NCBI GenBank assembly: GCA_020633335.1
Contig: JACKDU010000002.1
Span: forward strand, 620,001 to 684,000
Reading direction: 5' to 3'
Length of the DNA: 64,000 nucleotides
Source: Myxococcales bacterium
GTDB taxonomy: Bacteria > Myxococcota_A > Polyangia > Nannocystales > Nannocystaceae
Under the pieces are notes generated by a model, which made no database searches, was not told the origin of the DNA, and worked only from the letters and a program-made list of their open reading frames with translations. A program made the position numbers and the translations under genes. Shown piece after piece: positions 54,132 to 62,422 of this stretch; the first letter of the stretch is position 1, and every line of letters begins with the position of its first letter.

Positions 54132-54620
54132 TCATCGCCGGCGCCGCCTCCAGCGGGCGCTCGCCATCGCCACCCCGCTCAGCGCGAGGCCGAGGAGGCC
54201 GACGCCGGTGACCAGGGTGATCAGGGTCCCGGCGGGGCCGAGGAGCTCGCCGGTGTGGAGCTCGAAGAGCACCCGGGTGAGCGATCCGCGAGACGTCCGC
54301 CGCCCGATGACCGCGCCGCCGCCGTCGAGGAAGATCACGGTCTCGTCGTCGTCGTCGAGCCAGATCTGATAGGGCTCGCCCGGCGCCGACGGCAGGGTGA
54401 TGTCGGTCGCCGGCGAGCCGTCGCCGCTGGCGACCGCGCGGGCGACCAGCGCGTCGAGGGAGAGGGTCGCCGCGACCGGCGGCGCCTTCGGGGTCGGCGG
54501 GCGGAGCTGATCGCGGAAGATCAGGAGGAGCCCGGAGAGCGCGATCACCACGGCGAAGAGCGCGAGGGCGACGCCGATCCGCCGGTGGAGCGGCCACCAG
54601 CCCCGCCAGCGCGCGCTCAC
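54132..54620 (-). CDS. Small PepSY-type membrane protein
   Basis: 162 residues. WRGWWPLHRRIGVALALFAVVIALSGLLLIF is the first span, with the H found in PepSY_TM proteins. An exported domain follows (YQIWLDDDDETVIFLDGGGAVIGRRTSRGSLTRVLFELHTGELLG), then TLITLVTGVGLLGLALSGV as the second span. These proteins accompany TonB siderophore receptors and are thought to help iron release or reduction. GTG start overlaps the receptor stop (GTGA). Confidence 0.8.
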   Translation of the reverse strand: MSARWRGWWPLHRRIGVALALFAVVIALSGLLLIFRDQLRPPTPKAPPVAATLSLDALVARAVASGDGSPATDITLPSAPGEPYQIWLDDDDETVIFLDGGGAVIGRRTSRGSLTRVLFELHTGELLGPAGTLITLVTGVGLLGLALSGVAMASARWRRRRR

Positions 54621-57184
54621 AGCCAGCCTCCGCCCGCGAAGGCGCCGCCCATCCGCATCATCTGGATCAGCTGCGCGCGCGGGCTTCGGCGCACGCCGAA
54701 GCCGGCGATCCCCGGCTGCCGCGCGGCCACGTCGCGTCGCCTCGCCGCCCGCCGCCCGCGCGGCAGGAAGTCGTGGCTGAAGCCGAGGTTGAGGTAGAAG
54801 GTCCGCGGCCGCATCGCCAGGATCCCGCGGTTCTCGTCGTCGGTGCGCATGAACCACTCCTCGCCCAGGAGGTTCTTGACCCCGAAGGTGACCTCGACCT
54901 GCCAGTGGCTGGGGAGCGAGGCCCGGAGGCGGGCGAAGGCGCCGACCAGGGTGTACGCCGGGATCACCCCGGTCGCGCCCGAGGCGTCGTAGCCCGCCGG
55001 CCGGTTGGCGTAGTCGGTGAACTGCGACGAGTTGTAGGAGACGTCGGAGCCGAGCTTGAGGCCGAAGGGGAACTCGTAGCCGGCGCTCCCCCACACCTCG
55101 TGGGCCGGGTACCAGGCGAGGTGGTTGCCGGTGTACTGCCCGGCGGCGATCTTGCTCTGGGTCCAGGCGTAGCCGACGTTTAGCTCGAGCCCCTCAACCG
55201 CCTCCCAGACCTCACCTGGCTCCCAGGACACGTCGGTCTCGACGCCGTAGACGTGGGCGCCGGCGATCCGATCGACCTGGGTCTCGCCGATGTCGGTGAG
55301 ATCGCGGTAGTAGCGGTACCAGCCGGTGAAGTCGGCGTAGACCCCCCCGAGCTCGAGGAGCTTGATCCCGCCCTCGACCATGTCGGCGATCTCGGGGTTG
55401 AGCTGGTAGTTGGAGTCGGAGGTCGCGGTGTCGACCTGGAGGAACTGCGAGGGCCCGAAGGAGCGGCCGTAGCCGGCGAAGAGCGCGACCTCGTCGATCG
55501 GCCCGTACCAGATCGACGCCGCCGGCAGCACCTGCCAGTAGAAGCGCGAGAGCGAGCGCTGGCTGAGGTTGTTGCGCCCCGAGAGCTGGGCGAGCTCGAG
55601 GCGGGCGCCGCCGGTGATCACCAGGGTGGTGTCGAGGAGGTAGAGCTTGTCGTCGACGTAGGCCGCGTAGGCGGCGATCCGGGCGTCGCCGTCGCGGCGG
55701 ATCGCCGGGTCGAGCGCGCTCCGATCGAGCACCAGCCCGCGGCAGGTCTCGCCGAGCGTGGCCGTGTAGACCCCGGGCATGTCGGGCGGCGAGATCTCGC
55801 GGCACTCGCGGCTGTGGCCCGCCTCGTACATGAAGCGACCGCCGAAGGAGAGGTCCTGGAAGATCTCGCGCGGGTGGCGGATCCGCAGGGCGTAGCGCGG
55901 CTCGAGGCCGAAGATGTCGTACTGACGCGGACGGAAGTACAAGGTCGGCGCCTCGCCCTCGAGGCTGACCTGCCGCTCCATCACGCTCATCCGGTAGGTG
56001 TGGCTGAAGAAGGCGATCGTCTGGAGCTCGTGCTCCTCCCGCGGCCGCCAGCGCAGGCGCAGGCTGGTGCCGGCGCGGTCGCCCTCGAAGCGGTCGTAGG
56101 GGCGGATCGAGCGGAAGCGATCGCCCTCGGCGTATTGCTTCTCGTTGAGGCCGCCCGGGAGGTTGGAGTCCTCGAAGAAGAGGTGGGTGGTCGAGAGGAG
56201 GTCGACCGTCGACGAGGGCGAGAAGGCGAGCTTGATCAGGCCGCCGTGCGCCTGGAACTCGCTGTGCTCGCGGTAGGTGCGGCCGAAGCGGGGCGCGTAC
56301 TCGAGGTACATCCCGACCCCGCGGTGGGTGCCGCCGTAGGAGGTGGCGAGGCCGGCGTCGCCGAATTGATCGCTCTGGGCGAAGACCGAGATCCGCGGGT
56401 GCTCGGGGATCGGGTGCGAGATCAGGTTGAAGACCCCGCCCGAGGTCCGGGGCCCGAAGCGCACCGACGAGCCGCCGCGGACCGCGTCGATCCGATCGAT
56501 CGAGAAGAGCGAGATCGGGAAGAGCGAGAGCTGGGGCTGGCCGTAGGGCGCCGGGGCGATCGGCACCTCGTCGAGCATCACCGTCGCCTCCGACGAGAGG
56601 CGCGGGTTGGCCCCGCGGACGCCGACGTTGAGCTTTGTGCTGGTGCTGCCGATCCCCGCGTTGCCCTCGACCGCGCGGACGCCCGGCATCCGATCGAGCG
56701 CCTCGCCGACCGACGAGATCCCGAGATCCTTGGTGTCATCGACCTCGACGAGCGCGCGGCCGCCGGCGTGGCGGAAGAGATCGATGCGCTGGCCGCCGCC
56801 GAGGAGGTCGGTGGTGACGACGATCGTCCGGACCTCGGAGGCGTCGTCCTCGGCCTCGTCGCCGATCGTCTCCTCGGGGACCTCGTCGAGGGCGTCGAGG
56901 TCGACCGCGTCGTCCTCCGCCGCGTCGCCCTCATCGGCCGCCCGCGCGGGCTCGGGCGCGGGCTCGGGCGTCGGCCTGGGCGAGGGCTTTGGCGTCGCCG
57001 ACCGCTTCGTCGGCGCGCGGGCCGGCGCGCCCTCCCCCGCCGCCACCGGCCCCTGATAGCCGCGCCCGGGCTGCGCCGACGCGCCCGCGCCTTCGCCCGC
57101 GTCGGCGTCGGCGCTCGCCGGCCCCTCGTAGCCCCGGCTCAGCGGCGGCGCCGCGGCCAGGAAGATGGCGAGCGCGAGGTTCAC
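54617..57184 (-). CDS. TonB-dependent outer-membrane receptor, iron-type, with C-terminal extension
   Basis: 855 residues. Signal peptide (MNLALAIFLAAAPPLSRG), a Pro/Ala/Glu-rich spacer of about 80 residues, then a TonB-box-like segment and plug (SSVGEALDRMPGVRAVEGNAGIGSTSTKLNVGVRGANPRLSSEATVMLDEVPI...IDAVRGGSSVRFGPRTSGGVFNLIS). The barrel is of the FecA/siderophore type (FFGYGRSFGP-like, NPEIADMVEGGIKLLE). The barrel's natural end appears to be TFYLNLGFSHDF; 49 Arg- and Gly-rich residues follow before the stop, which is unusual because the last strand normally carries the BAM signal. GGGGAG lies before the GTG start. It lies in a Fur-box-controlled operon with a lipoprotein and PepSY protein. 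Confidence 0.88.
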   Translation of the reverse strand: MNLALAIFLAAAPPLSRGYEGPASADADAGEGAGASAQPGRGYQGPVAAGEGAPARAPTKRSATPKPSPRPTPEPAPEPARAADEGDAAEDDAVDLDALDEVPEETIGDEAEDDASEVRTIVVTTDLLGGGQRIDLFRHAGGRALVEVDDTKDLGISSVGEALDRMPGVRAVEGNAGIGSTSTKLNVGVRGANPRLSSEATVMLDEVPIAPAPYGQPQLSLFPISLFSIDRIDAVRGGSSVRFGPRTSGGVFNLISHPIPEHPRISVFAQSDQFGDAGLATSYGGTHRGVGMYLEYAPRFGRTYREHSEFQAHGGLIKLAFSPSSTVDLLSTTHLFFEDSNLPGGLNEKQYAEGDRFRSIRPYDRFEGDRAGTSLRLRWRPREEHELQTIAFFSHTYRMSVMERQVSLEGEAPTLYFRPRQYDIFGLEPRYALRIRHPREIFQDLSFGGRFMYEAGHSRECREISPPDMPGVYTATLGETCRGLVLDRSALDPAIRRDGDARIAAYAAYVDDKLYLLDTTLVITGGARLELAQLSGRNNLSQRSLSRFYWQVLPAASIWYGPIDEVALFAGYGRSFGPSQFLQVDTATSDSNYQLNPEIADMVEGGIKLLELGGVYADFTGWYRYYRDLTDIGETQVDRIAGAHVYGVETDVSWEPGEVWEAVEGLELNVGYAWTQSKIAAGQYTGNHLAWYPAHEVWGSAGYEFPFGLKLGSDVSYNSSQFTDYANRPAGYDASGATGVIPAYTLVGAFARLRASLPSHWQVEVTFGVKNLLGEEWFMRTDDENRGILAMRPRTFYLNLGFSHDFLPRGRRAARRRDVAARQPGIAGFGVRRSPRAQLIQMMRMGGAFAGGGWL

Positions 57185-57205
57185 GTTCTCCCCTCGGGCC
57201 TCGGC

Positions 57206-58387
57206 CTACTCGACGACGACGCGGGTCGCCCCGCGGAGGCGGATGCTCTCGGCCGCGTTGTCGAAGAGGGGCGCGAGGTCGTCATGGACCGTCACCGACC
57301 AGGCGCTCGGATCCTCGGCGGTCGGCTCGGTGATCGCGTAGACCTTGCCGAACGCGTCGACCCCGTAGAGGACCCCGCCGATCCGCGCGAGCCCCTCGAT
57401 GTCGCGGCCCGCGAGGATCCCGTCGACGACGACGTTGGTCGCCGTCGGCGCGCCGCCGGCCGGATCGATCGTGAAGAGCGCGTTGCGATCGGCGGGCATC
57501 GCCGCCTCGTCCTGGCCGTTGACCATCGCCACCATGCCGACGCCGCTCGCGTCGTCGCTGATGTCGCCGGCGATCCCGAGCCAGTCCTCGAAGCTCGCCC
57601 GGATCCCACAGAGGGGGACGCAGGCGTAGTAGTTCGGGTCCAGGGTGCGATCGTTGGCGTAGACGCAGTGCTCGGGCGCGGCGATGAAGTCGCCCGGGAT
57701 CCCGAAGACCGCCCCGCGGGCGTCGAGGCCGTTGCCCGGCTTGCCGGCGGCGCCGACGAAGAGCTCGCCGTCGACGAAGCCGAGGCCGGTGAGGCTCTGC
57801 CGCCAGTAGCAGGCGTCGGTCGCCGTGTCGTCGACCGGCCCCGGGAGGAAGGTGTAGCGGTGGACCTCGACGTGGTTGTCGTCGGCGTGCCAGTCCGGCA
57901 CCGCGAGCTCGGTGAGCCCCCACTCGTCGTTGAGCGCGTCGTAGCTGAGACCCCAGAGGCCGCGCGCGCGATCCCAGGCGAGGTCGCGGACGGTGAAGCG
58001 CTCGAGCGAGCCGTCGTTCACCGAGAGCATCCCCATCGAGTCGTCGAGCCAGAGGTGACCGAGGCGGGCGAGGCGGCAGCCGTTGCCGCCGTCGTCGCAG
58101 ACCCGGGCTGGATCGTAGAGGTAGAGCGCGGCGCCGACGAAGCGGCCCTTCCCGTCGATCGGGAAGTTGGCCGTGAAGTTGGAGCCGGGGTTGGTGAGCC
58201 GCGTGTTCACCAGGAGGATCGCCTCGCCGCGGATCTCCTGGCTCTCGAGACAGCCCGAACAGGTCTCGACCTCCGCGGGGATCCCCTCCCCGGAGAAGCC
58301 GCCGCTGCCGTCGACCTCGAGGTTGACGCAGCCCAGCGGGAGAGCGAGCGCCGCCCCGAAGGCGAGAAAATTGAAAATCACTTTCAT
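57206..58387 (-). CDS. Lipoprotein, propeller-like, in iron-transport operon
   Basis: 393 residues. MKVIFNFLAFGAALALPLGC is the lipoprotein signal, and ETCSGCLESQEI is a Cys pair soon after. The rest is beta-rich with repeated segments such as GHLWLDDSMGMLSVNDGSLERFTVRDLAWD, LTGLGFVDGELFVGAAG and DIEGLARIGGVLYGVDAFGKVYAITE, spaced like blades of a beta-propeller. Function is unknown; position 21 bases before the TonB receptor and the Fur box over its start suggest a surface partner of iron uptake. A GTG 21 bases upstream is an alternative start. Confidence 0.7.
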   Translation of the reverse strand: MKVIFNFLAFGAALALPLGCVNLEVDGSGGFSGEGIPAEVETCSGCLESQEIRGEAILLVNTRLTNPGSNFTANFPIDGKGRFVGAALYLYDPARVCDDGGNGCRLARLGHLWLDDSMGMLSVNDGSLERFTVRDLAWDRARGLWGLSYDALNDEWGLTELAVPDWHADDNHVEVHRYTFLPGPVDDTATDACYWRQSLTGLGFVDGELFVGAAGKPGNGLDARGAVFGIPGDFIAAPEHCVYANDRTLDPNYYACVPLCGIRASFEDWLGIAGDISDDASGVGMVAMVNGQDEAAMPADRNALFTIDPAGGAPTATNVVVDGILAGRDIEGLARIGGVLYGVDAFGKVYAITEPTAEDPSAWSVTVHDDLAPLFDNAAESIRLRGATRVVVE

Positions 58388-58391
58388 TTTC
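58373..58391 (-). promoter_or_regulatory. Fur box GAAAATGAAAGTGATTTTC
   Basis: 14 of 19 bases match GATAATGATAATCATTATC. It overlaps the start codon of the lipoprotein at 58387, so iron-loaded Fur would block the lipoprotein-receptor-PepSY operon. Confidence 0.7.
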
Positions 58392-58474
58392 TTAAGGACG
58401 GGTATCACCCAGAAATGGCCCGGTCAAGCTGACCAAGCGTCGAATTTGAAAGTGAGTGGTCTCATGTTGCAATT

Positions 58475-58493
58475 GATTTTCGTTTTCATTAGA
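58475..58493. promoter_or_regulatory. Second Fur box, 10 bases before 58503
   Basis: Minus-strand reading TCTAATGAAAACGAAAATC matches 12 of 19 bases of the Fur consensus. This AT-rich divergent gap contrasts with the surrounding DNA. Confidence 0.6.
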
Positions 58494-58502
58494 CTCTCCC
58501 CA

Positions 58503-59648
58503 ATGCAGGCCCGCCCCCGCCACGCCTTCGCCCTCGCCCTCGCCCTCGCGCCGATCCAGGCGCTCGTCGGCTGCAGCTCCGCGATCGCCGAGTCGGGCGG
58601 CGTGATGACGACGCTCGGCGAGACCGCCAGCGACGCATGCCGCGCGGCGATGGCCGAGTGGGCTCCCCTCAAGGGAGCCGCCGACGCGGCGAGCGCGAGC
58701 GCGACCTACGAGGGCAGCGCGCTCCAGAGTTACATCCAGGCGAGCGACGCCGCCGGCGAGCGCGGCGACGACCTGACGATCAGCGCCGCCCTCGAGGGCG
58801 GCGACCTGGCGACCGCGACCGCGTCCGTGGAGGTCGCCCTCCTCGCCCGCCTCCGCCTCGAGATCGCCGCCCCCGAGGCCCTCGTCGACGATCCGCGGGC
58901 CGCCTGGGACGAGGCCCACTGCCTCTGGGAGGGGGCGATCCAGGGCCTCGCCGCCGCCGGTGAAGCGGCCGGCGACCCTACGCTCGACGCCGGCCTGGTG
59001 ACCGCGATCGAGGGCGCCTTCGCCGACGGCCACGCCGCGATCGAGGGCGAGGCGCCGACCGCCTCCTTCGACGAGTGGGTGCTCCCGCCGGCCAAGCAGG
59101 TGATCGAGAAGAACCTCTTCCGCGCGCTCCACCGCCTCCTCCTCGCCGAGGCGGCCGAGGGCGTCAGCGATCCCGGGGCGGCCGCCCGCGCGCTCGCCCA
59201 CTTCGGCGGCCTCCGTGATCGCCTCGAGGGCCGCAACACCCCGGGGATCGCGATCATCGAGGACATGCTCGCCGACCCGGCGACGATCGACGTCGAGGAG
59301 CTCGGCCGCCAGCTGGCGATCGCCTTCGCCAAGCGCACCCGCGCCTACGCGAGCGCGGCCCTCGACGACGGCGCGAGCGGCACGCCGAGCGGCTACAAGG
59401 GCGCGATCGAGGGGCGCACCTACCTCGCGCTGGTGCTCCCCGCGATGGTCCGCGCCCTCGGCGACGCGGGGCTCGACGCGGCCGCGATCCAGGCGAGCTG
59501 GGACGACTACGCCGACGCCGTCCGGACGGGCGACGACATCGATCGCGCGAGCGCGCTCAGCGAGGAGCTCGTCCAGTGGCTCTGCGCCTACCAGGCGACG
59601 CTCGGGATCGCCGCCTGCACCGGCAGCGACGACGAGCCCAGCGCTTGA
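58503..59648 (+). CDS. Fur-box-associated helical lipoprotein, unknown function
   Basis: 381 residues. PRHAFALALALAPIQALVGC is a lipoprotein signal. The mature protein is almost entirely helical and Ala-rich, with DDPRAAWDEAHCLWEGAIQGLAA, QVIEKNLFRALHRLLLAEA and GYKGAIEGRTYLALVLPAM as the most distinctive segments and a Cys pair near the end (WLCAYQATLGIAACTG). I looked for the GxHxxE motif of imelysin-type proteins and did not find it. The Fur box and divergent iron operon suggest an iron-starvation role. The ATG at 58503 is preferred over one at 58464, which precedes the Fur box. Confidence 0.65.
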   Translation: MQARPRHAFALALALAPIQALVGCSSAIAESGGVMTTLGETASDACRAAMAEWAPLKGAADAASASATYEGSALQSYIQASDAAGERGDDLTISAALEGGDLATATASVEVALLARLRLEIAAPEALVDDPRAAWDEAHCLWEGAIQGLAAAGEAAGDPTLDAGLVTAIEGAFADGHAAIEGEAPTASFDEWVLPPAKQVIEKNLFRALHRLLLAEAAEGVSDPGAAARALAHFGGLRDRLEGRNTPGIAIIEDMLADPATIDVEELGRQLAIAFAKRTRAYASAALDDGASGTPSGYKGAIEGRTYLALVLPAMVRALGDAGLDAAAIQASWDDYADAVRTGDDIDRASALSEELVQWLCAYQATLGIAACTGSDDEPSA

Positions 59649-59667
59649 CCGGCGCCCGGGGCCCGCG

Positions 59668-59673
59668 TAGACC
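59668..59673 (+). promoter_or_regulatory. -10 box TAGACC, 10 bases before start 59684
   Basis: Weak hexamer match but leaderless-type spacing to the GTG. Confidence 0.35.
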
Positions 59674-59683
59674 CCGAGGCCTC

Positions 59684-60412
59684 GTGAGCACGCTCCTCCT
59701 CATCCGCCACGGGCAGGCGTCGCTGCGCGGCGCCGACTACGACGTCCTCTCCGACCTCGGGGTCGAGCAGGCGCGCCTCCTCGGCGCCCACCTCGGCCGC
59801 CGCGGCGAGGCCTTCGACGTGATCGCCAGCGGCCCCCTCCGCCGCCAGCGCGAGACCGCCGAGCACCTGCGAGCGACGGCCGCCGCCGCCGGCCTCGCCC
59901 TCCCCGAGGTGCTCCTCGTGCCGGAGCTCGACGAGATGCCGGCGCTCGAGATCCTCGCCCGCTGCGTCCCCGACCTCGCCGCCCGCGATCCCGAGATCGC
60001 CGAGCTCGCGGCCGCCCAGGCGCTCGCCCGCGAGAGCGAGGATCCCCGGGCCTTCCGCCGGGCCTTCGAATTCGTCTTCCAGGCGATGATGCGCCGGTGG
60101 GTCGACGGCGCCTTCGCGGACGCGGGGATCGAGACCTACGCCGCCTTCCAGGCCCGGGTCGAGCGCGGGATCGACCGCCTCTTCGAGCTCGGCGGCCGCG
60201 GCTCGCGGATCGCCGCGGTGACCTCCGCCGGGACGATCGGCGCGGCCGTCCGCGCCGCCTTCACCCTCCAGCCCTGGGACGCGATGCGGGCGACCTTCGT
60301 CGTCGCCAACGCCTCGCTCACCGAGCTCAAGCACCGCCCCGGTGAGCTCACCCTCGCCACCTTCAACGCCCTCCCCCACCTCGATCGCCCCGAGCTGCGG
60401 ACGCTCCGTTGA
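59684..60412 (+). CDS. Histidine phosphatase (phosphoglycerate-mutase-like) family
   Basis: 242 residues, GTG start. STLLLIRHGQASLRGADYDVLSDLGVEQARLLGAHL has the phosphorylated His of the RHG motif, and VIASGPLRRQRETAEHLR supplies the second Arg. The C-terminal block that usually reads V(S/T)HGG is VTSAGTIGAAV, so the second catalytic His is missing, as in some broad-family members with TSGG in its place. It is likely a phosphatase acting on a small phosphorylated substrate; activity may be altered. Confidence 0.85.
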   Translation: MSTLLLIRHGQASLRGADYDVLSDLGVEQARLLGAHLGRRGEAFDVIASGPLRRQRETAEHLRATAAAAGLALPEVLLVPELDEMPALEILARCVPDLAARDPEIAELAAAQALARESEDPRAFRRAFEFVFQAMMRRWVDGAFADAGIETYAAFQARVERGIDRLFELGGRGSRIAAVTSAGTIGAAVRAAFTLQPWDAMRATFVVANASLTELKHRPGELTLATFNALPHLDRPELRTLR

Positions 60413-60446
60413 GCCCGCGCGGGTGTCGGCCGCGGCCGCGGGCTGC

Positions 60447-60452
60447 TAGTGT
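60447..60452 (+). promoter_or_regulatory. -10 box TAGTGT, 9 bases before start 60462
   Basis: Leaderless-type spacing; no ribosome site before the ATG. Confidence 0.4.
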
Positions 60453-60461
60453 CGGTCCGCC

Positions 60462-61460
60462 ATGATCGACATCCGCATGTGGGGGAAGGCGCTCACCGGG
60501 ATCCCGCGCCTCGACCGCGAGGGCTGGGAGCGCCTCGATCCGATCGCCCGCTGGCTCGTCGCCACTCGGGCCGCCGTCTTCATCATGACCGCGACCTCCT
60601 GCGGGATCGGCGGGCTCCTGGCGCTCCGTGACGGCCTCCTCGACGGCCCCCGCCTCGTCGCCTGCATGATCGGCCTGGTCTTCGCCCACGCGACCAACAA
60701 CCTGATCAACGACCTCACCGATCACCGCAAGGGCGTCGACCGCGACAACTACTACCGGACGATGTACGGCCCCCAGCCCCTCGAGCACGGGCTCCTCAGC
60801 GAGCGGCAGATGTTCAAGTGGATCGCCGCGACCGGGGCGATCGCCCTCGCGGCCGGGGCCTACCTGGTCGCAGAGACAGGGATGGTGACGCTCACCCTCC
60901 TGGGGATCGGCGCCTTCTTCGTCCTCTTCTACACCTGGCCGCTCAAGTACATCGGCCTCGGCGAGCCCGCGGTGATCGCCGTCTGGGGCCCGCTGATGAT
61001 CGGCGGCACCTACTACGTGGTCAGCGGCGGCCACTGGAGCCCCGAGGTCGCGCTGATCTCGCTCGCCTACGCGATCGGCCCGACCACCGTGCTCTTCGGC
61101 AAGCACACCGACAAGCTCGAGCAGGACCGCGCCAAGGGGATCCGCACGCTGCCGGTGCTCCTCGGCGAGTCGCTCTCGCGGCGGGTGACGGTCGTCCTCT
61201 GGATCTCCCAGCTCGCGCTCACCGGCCTCCTGGTCGCCCGCGGCTCGCTCGGCTGGCCGCTCCTCGCCACCTTCCTCGCGGTGCCGACGCTCCGCAAGGT
61301 CGCCGCGGTCTTCGCCCGGCCGCGGCCGCAGGAGCGCCCGGAGGAGTTCCCGGCCTCGGCCTGGCCGCTCTACCTCTCGGCCCACGCCTTCGTCTACAAC
61401 CGCCGCTTCGGGCTCCTCTTCCTCGGCGCGCTCCTGGTCGACGTCCTCCTCAGGCGCTAG
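60462..61460 (+). CDS. UbiA-family prenyltransferase (MenA-like)
   Basis: 332 residues with about eight spans. HATNNLINDLTDHRKGVDRDN is the first Asp-rich motif binding the prenyl diphosphate through Mg, and GKHTDKLEQDRAKGIRTLPVLLG is the second. FVLFYTWPLKYIGLGEPAVIAVWGPLMIGGTYYV is a typical UbiA core. It attaches an isoprenoid chain to an aromatic acceptor; MenA (menaquinone) is the likeliest since myxobacteria respire with menaquinone, but no other men gene is in view. Confidence 0.87.
   Translation: MIDIRMWGKALTGIPRLDREGWERLDPIARWLVATRAAVFIMTATSCGIGGLLALRDGLLDGPRLVACMIGLVFAHATNNLINDLTDHRKGVDRDNYYRTMYGPQPLEHGLLSERQMFKWIAATGAIALAAGAYLVAETGMVTLTLLGIGAFFVLFYTWPLKYIGLGEPAVIAVWGPLMIGGTYYVVSGGHWSPEVALISLAYAIGPTTVLFGKHTDKLEQDRAKGIRTLPVLLGESLSRRVTVVLWISQLALTGLLVARGSLGWPLLATFLAVPTLRKVAAVFARPRPQERPEEFPASAWPLYLSAHAFVYNRRFGLLFLGALLVDVLLRR
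60865..60879 (+). repeat. Dispersed 15-base motif, copy TGGTCGCAGAGACAG
   Basis: Exact match to TGGTC-N4-RGACAG inside the prenyltransferase gene; brings in GCA and ACA codons. Confidence 0.45.
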
Positions 61461-62356
61461 ACCCAGACGTCCTGGGGCGCGCCGGTGTCGTGCCCCGCGC
61501 GATCGACCGGCACCACGTCGTGGAAGCGCCCGAGGTCGACCTCGCCGACCTCGCCCTCGCGGTGGACCTTGAGGATGTCGGCGAAGCGCATCCCCCAGAC
61601 CAGGTCACCGGCGTCGTAGGCGTGGTGGGCGTGGACCGTCTGGGCGAGCGACTCGTCGAGGCCGACCAGCGAGATCAGGATGATCGCGTCGCTCGCCCGC
61701 AGGGTGTCGCGGGTCTCGCCGAAGAGCGGCGAGCGATCGTCGATCGGGTGGGCGATCGTCCAGGTCAGCGCGAAGAGCGGGTTGGTCTCGCGCTCGAGGC
61801 GGAGGTCGTGGATCCGCCGGATCCGCTTGCCCTCGCGGGTCCGCTCGACCCGCGAGAGCACCGCCCGCACCGACGCTTCGACGATGTGGTTGGTCCGCTC
61901 GTTGGCGACCCGGACCATCAGGGTCTCGACGCCGTCGCGGGCCGAGATCACCGCGACCCGCGAGAAGAGCACCCTTGCGAGCGGGCGGGCGAAGCGAGCG
62001 AAGCAGAGGCCAGCCGCGACGGCCACGCTGATCATCCCGAGGATCGCCTCCAGGGTCACCAGGAGGTCGCCGTAGAGGGTCTGCGGGTACATCCGCCCGT
62101 AGCCGATCGTCGCCATCGTCTGGACGCTGAAGAAGAAGGCGTCGCGCAGCGAGCCCGGCCGCGCCTCGGCGATCGCGTCGCCGCCCGCGAGGTAGAGGAG
62201 CGCGAAGAAGAGGTTGACCACGAGGTAGGCCGCGGCGATCGAGCCGAGGAAGGCCGGCCACGAGAGGGTCATGAGGTGGTGGTAGAGATCGCGGAGGCGG
62301 GCCGAGCGGACCCCCCGGCGAGTGACCACGACCTTGCCGCTGCGCACCGAGGCCAT
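61457..62356 (-). CDS. Inward-rectifier (KirBac-type) potassium channel
   Basis: 299 residues. DLYHHLMTLSWPAFLGSIAAAYLVVNLFFALLYLAGG is the slide helix and first span, SLRDAFFFSVQTMATIGYGRMYPQT holds the pore helix and TIGYG selectivity filter, and LLVTLEAILGMISVAVAAGLCFARFARP is the second span. The C-terminal immunoglobulin-like cytoplasmic domain (VLFSRVAVISARDGVETLMVRVANERTNHIVEASVRAVLSR) is typical of IRK channels. The start follows a consensus-like TATACT by eight bases. The stop interlocks with that of the prenyltransferase through CTAG. Confidence 0.93.
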   Translation of the reverse strand: MASVRSGKVVVTRRGVRSARLRDLYHHLMTLSWPAFLGSIAAAYLVVNLFFALLYLAGGDAIAEARPGSLRDAFFFSVQTMATIGYGRMYPQTLYGDLLVTLEAILGMISVAVAAGLCFARFARPLARVLFSRVAVISARDGVETLMVRVANERTNHIVEASVRAVLSRVERTREGKRIRRIHDLRLERETNPLFALTWTIAHPIDDRSPLFGETRDTLRASDAIILISLVGLDESLAQTVHAHHAYDAGDLVWGMRFADILKVHREGEVGEVDLGRFHDVVPVDRAGHDTGAPQDVWV

Positions 62357-62364
62357 CGCCGGCG

Positions 62365-62370
62365 AGTATA
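62365..62370 (-). promoter_or_regulatory. -10 box TATACT, 8 bases before start 62356
   Basis: Same hexamer as before the AI-2E permease gene; leaderless-type spacing. Confidence 0.6.
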
Positions 62371-62422
62371 CGCGGCTGGGCGCCGCCGCCGATCGCCTGG
62401 TAGGATCGCCCCCGAACCGACC

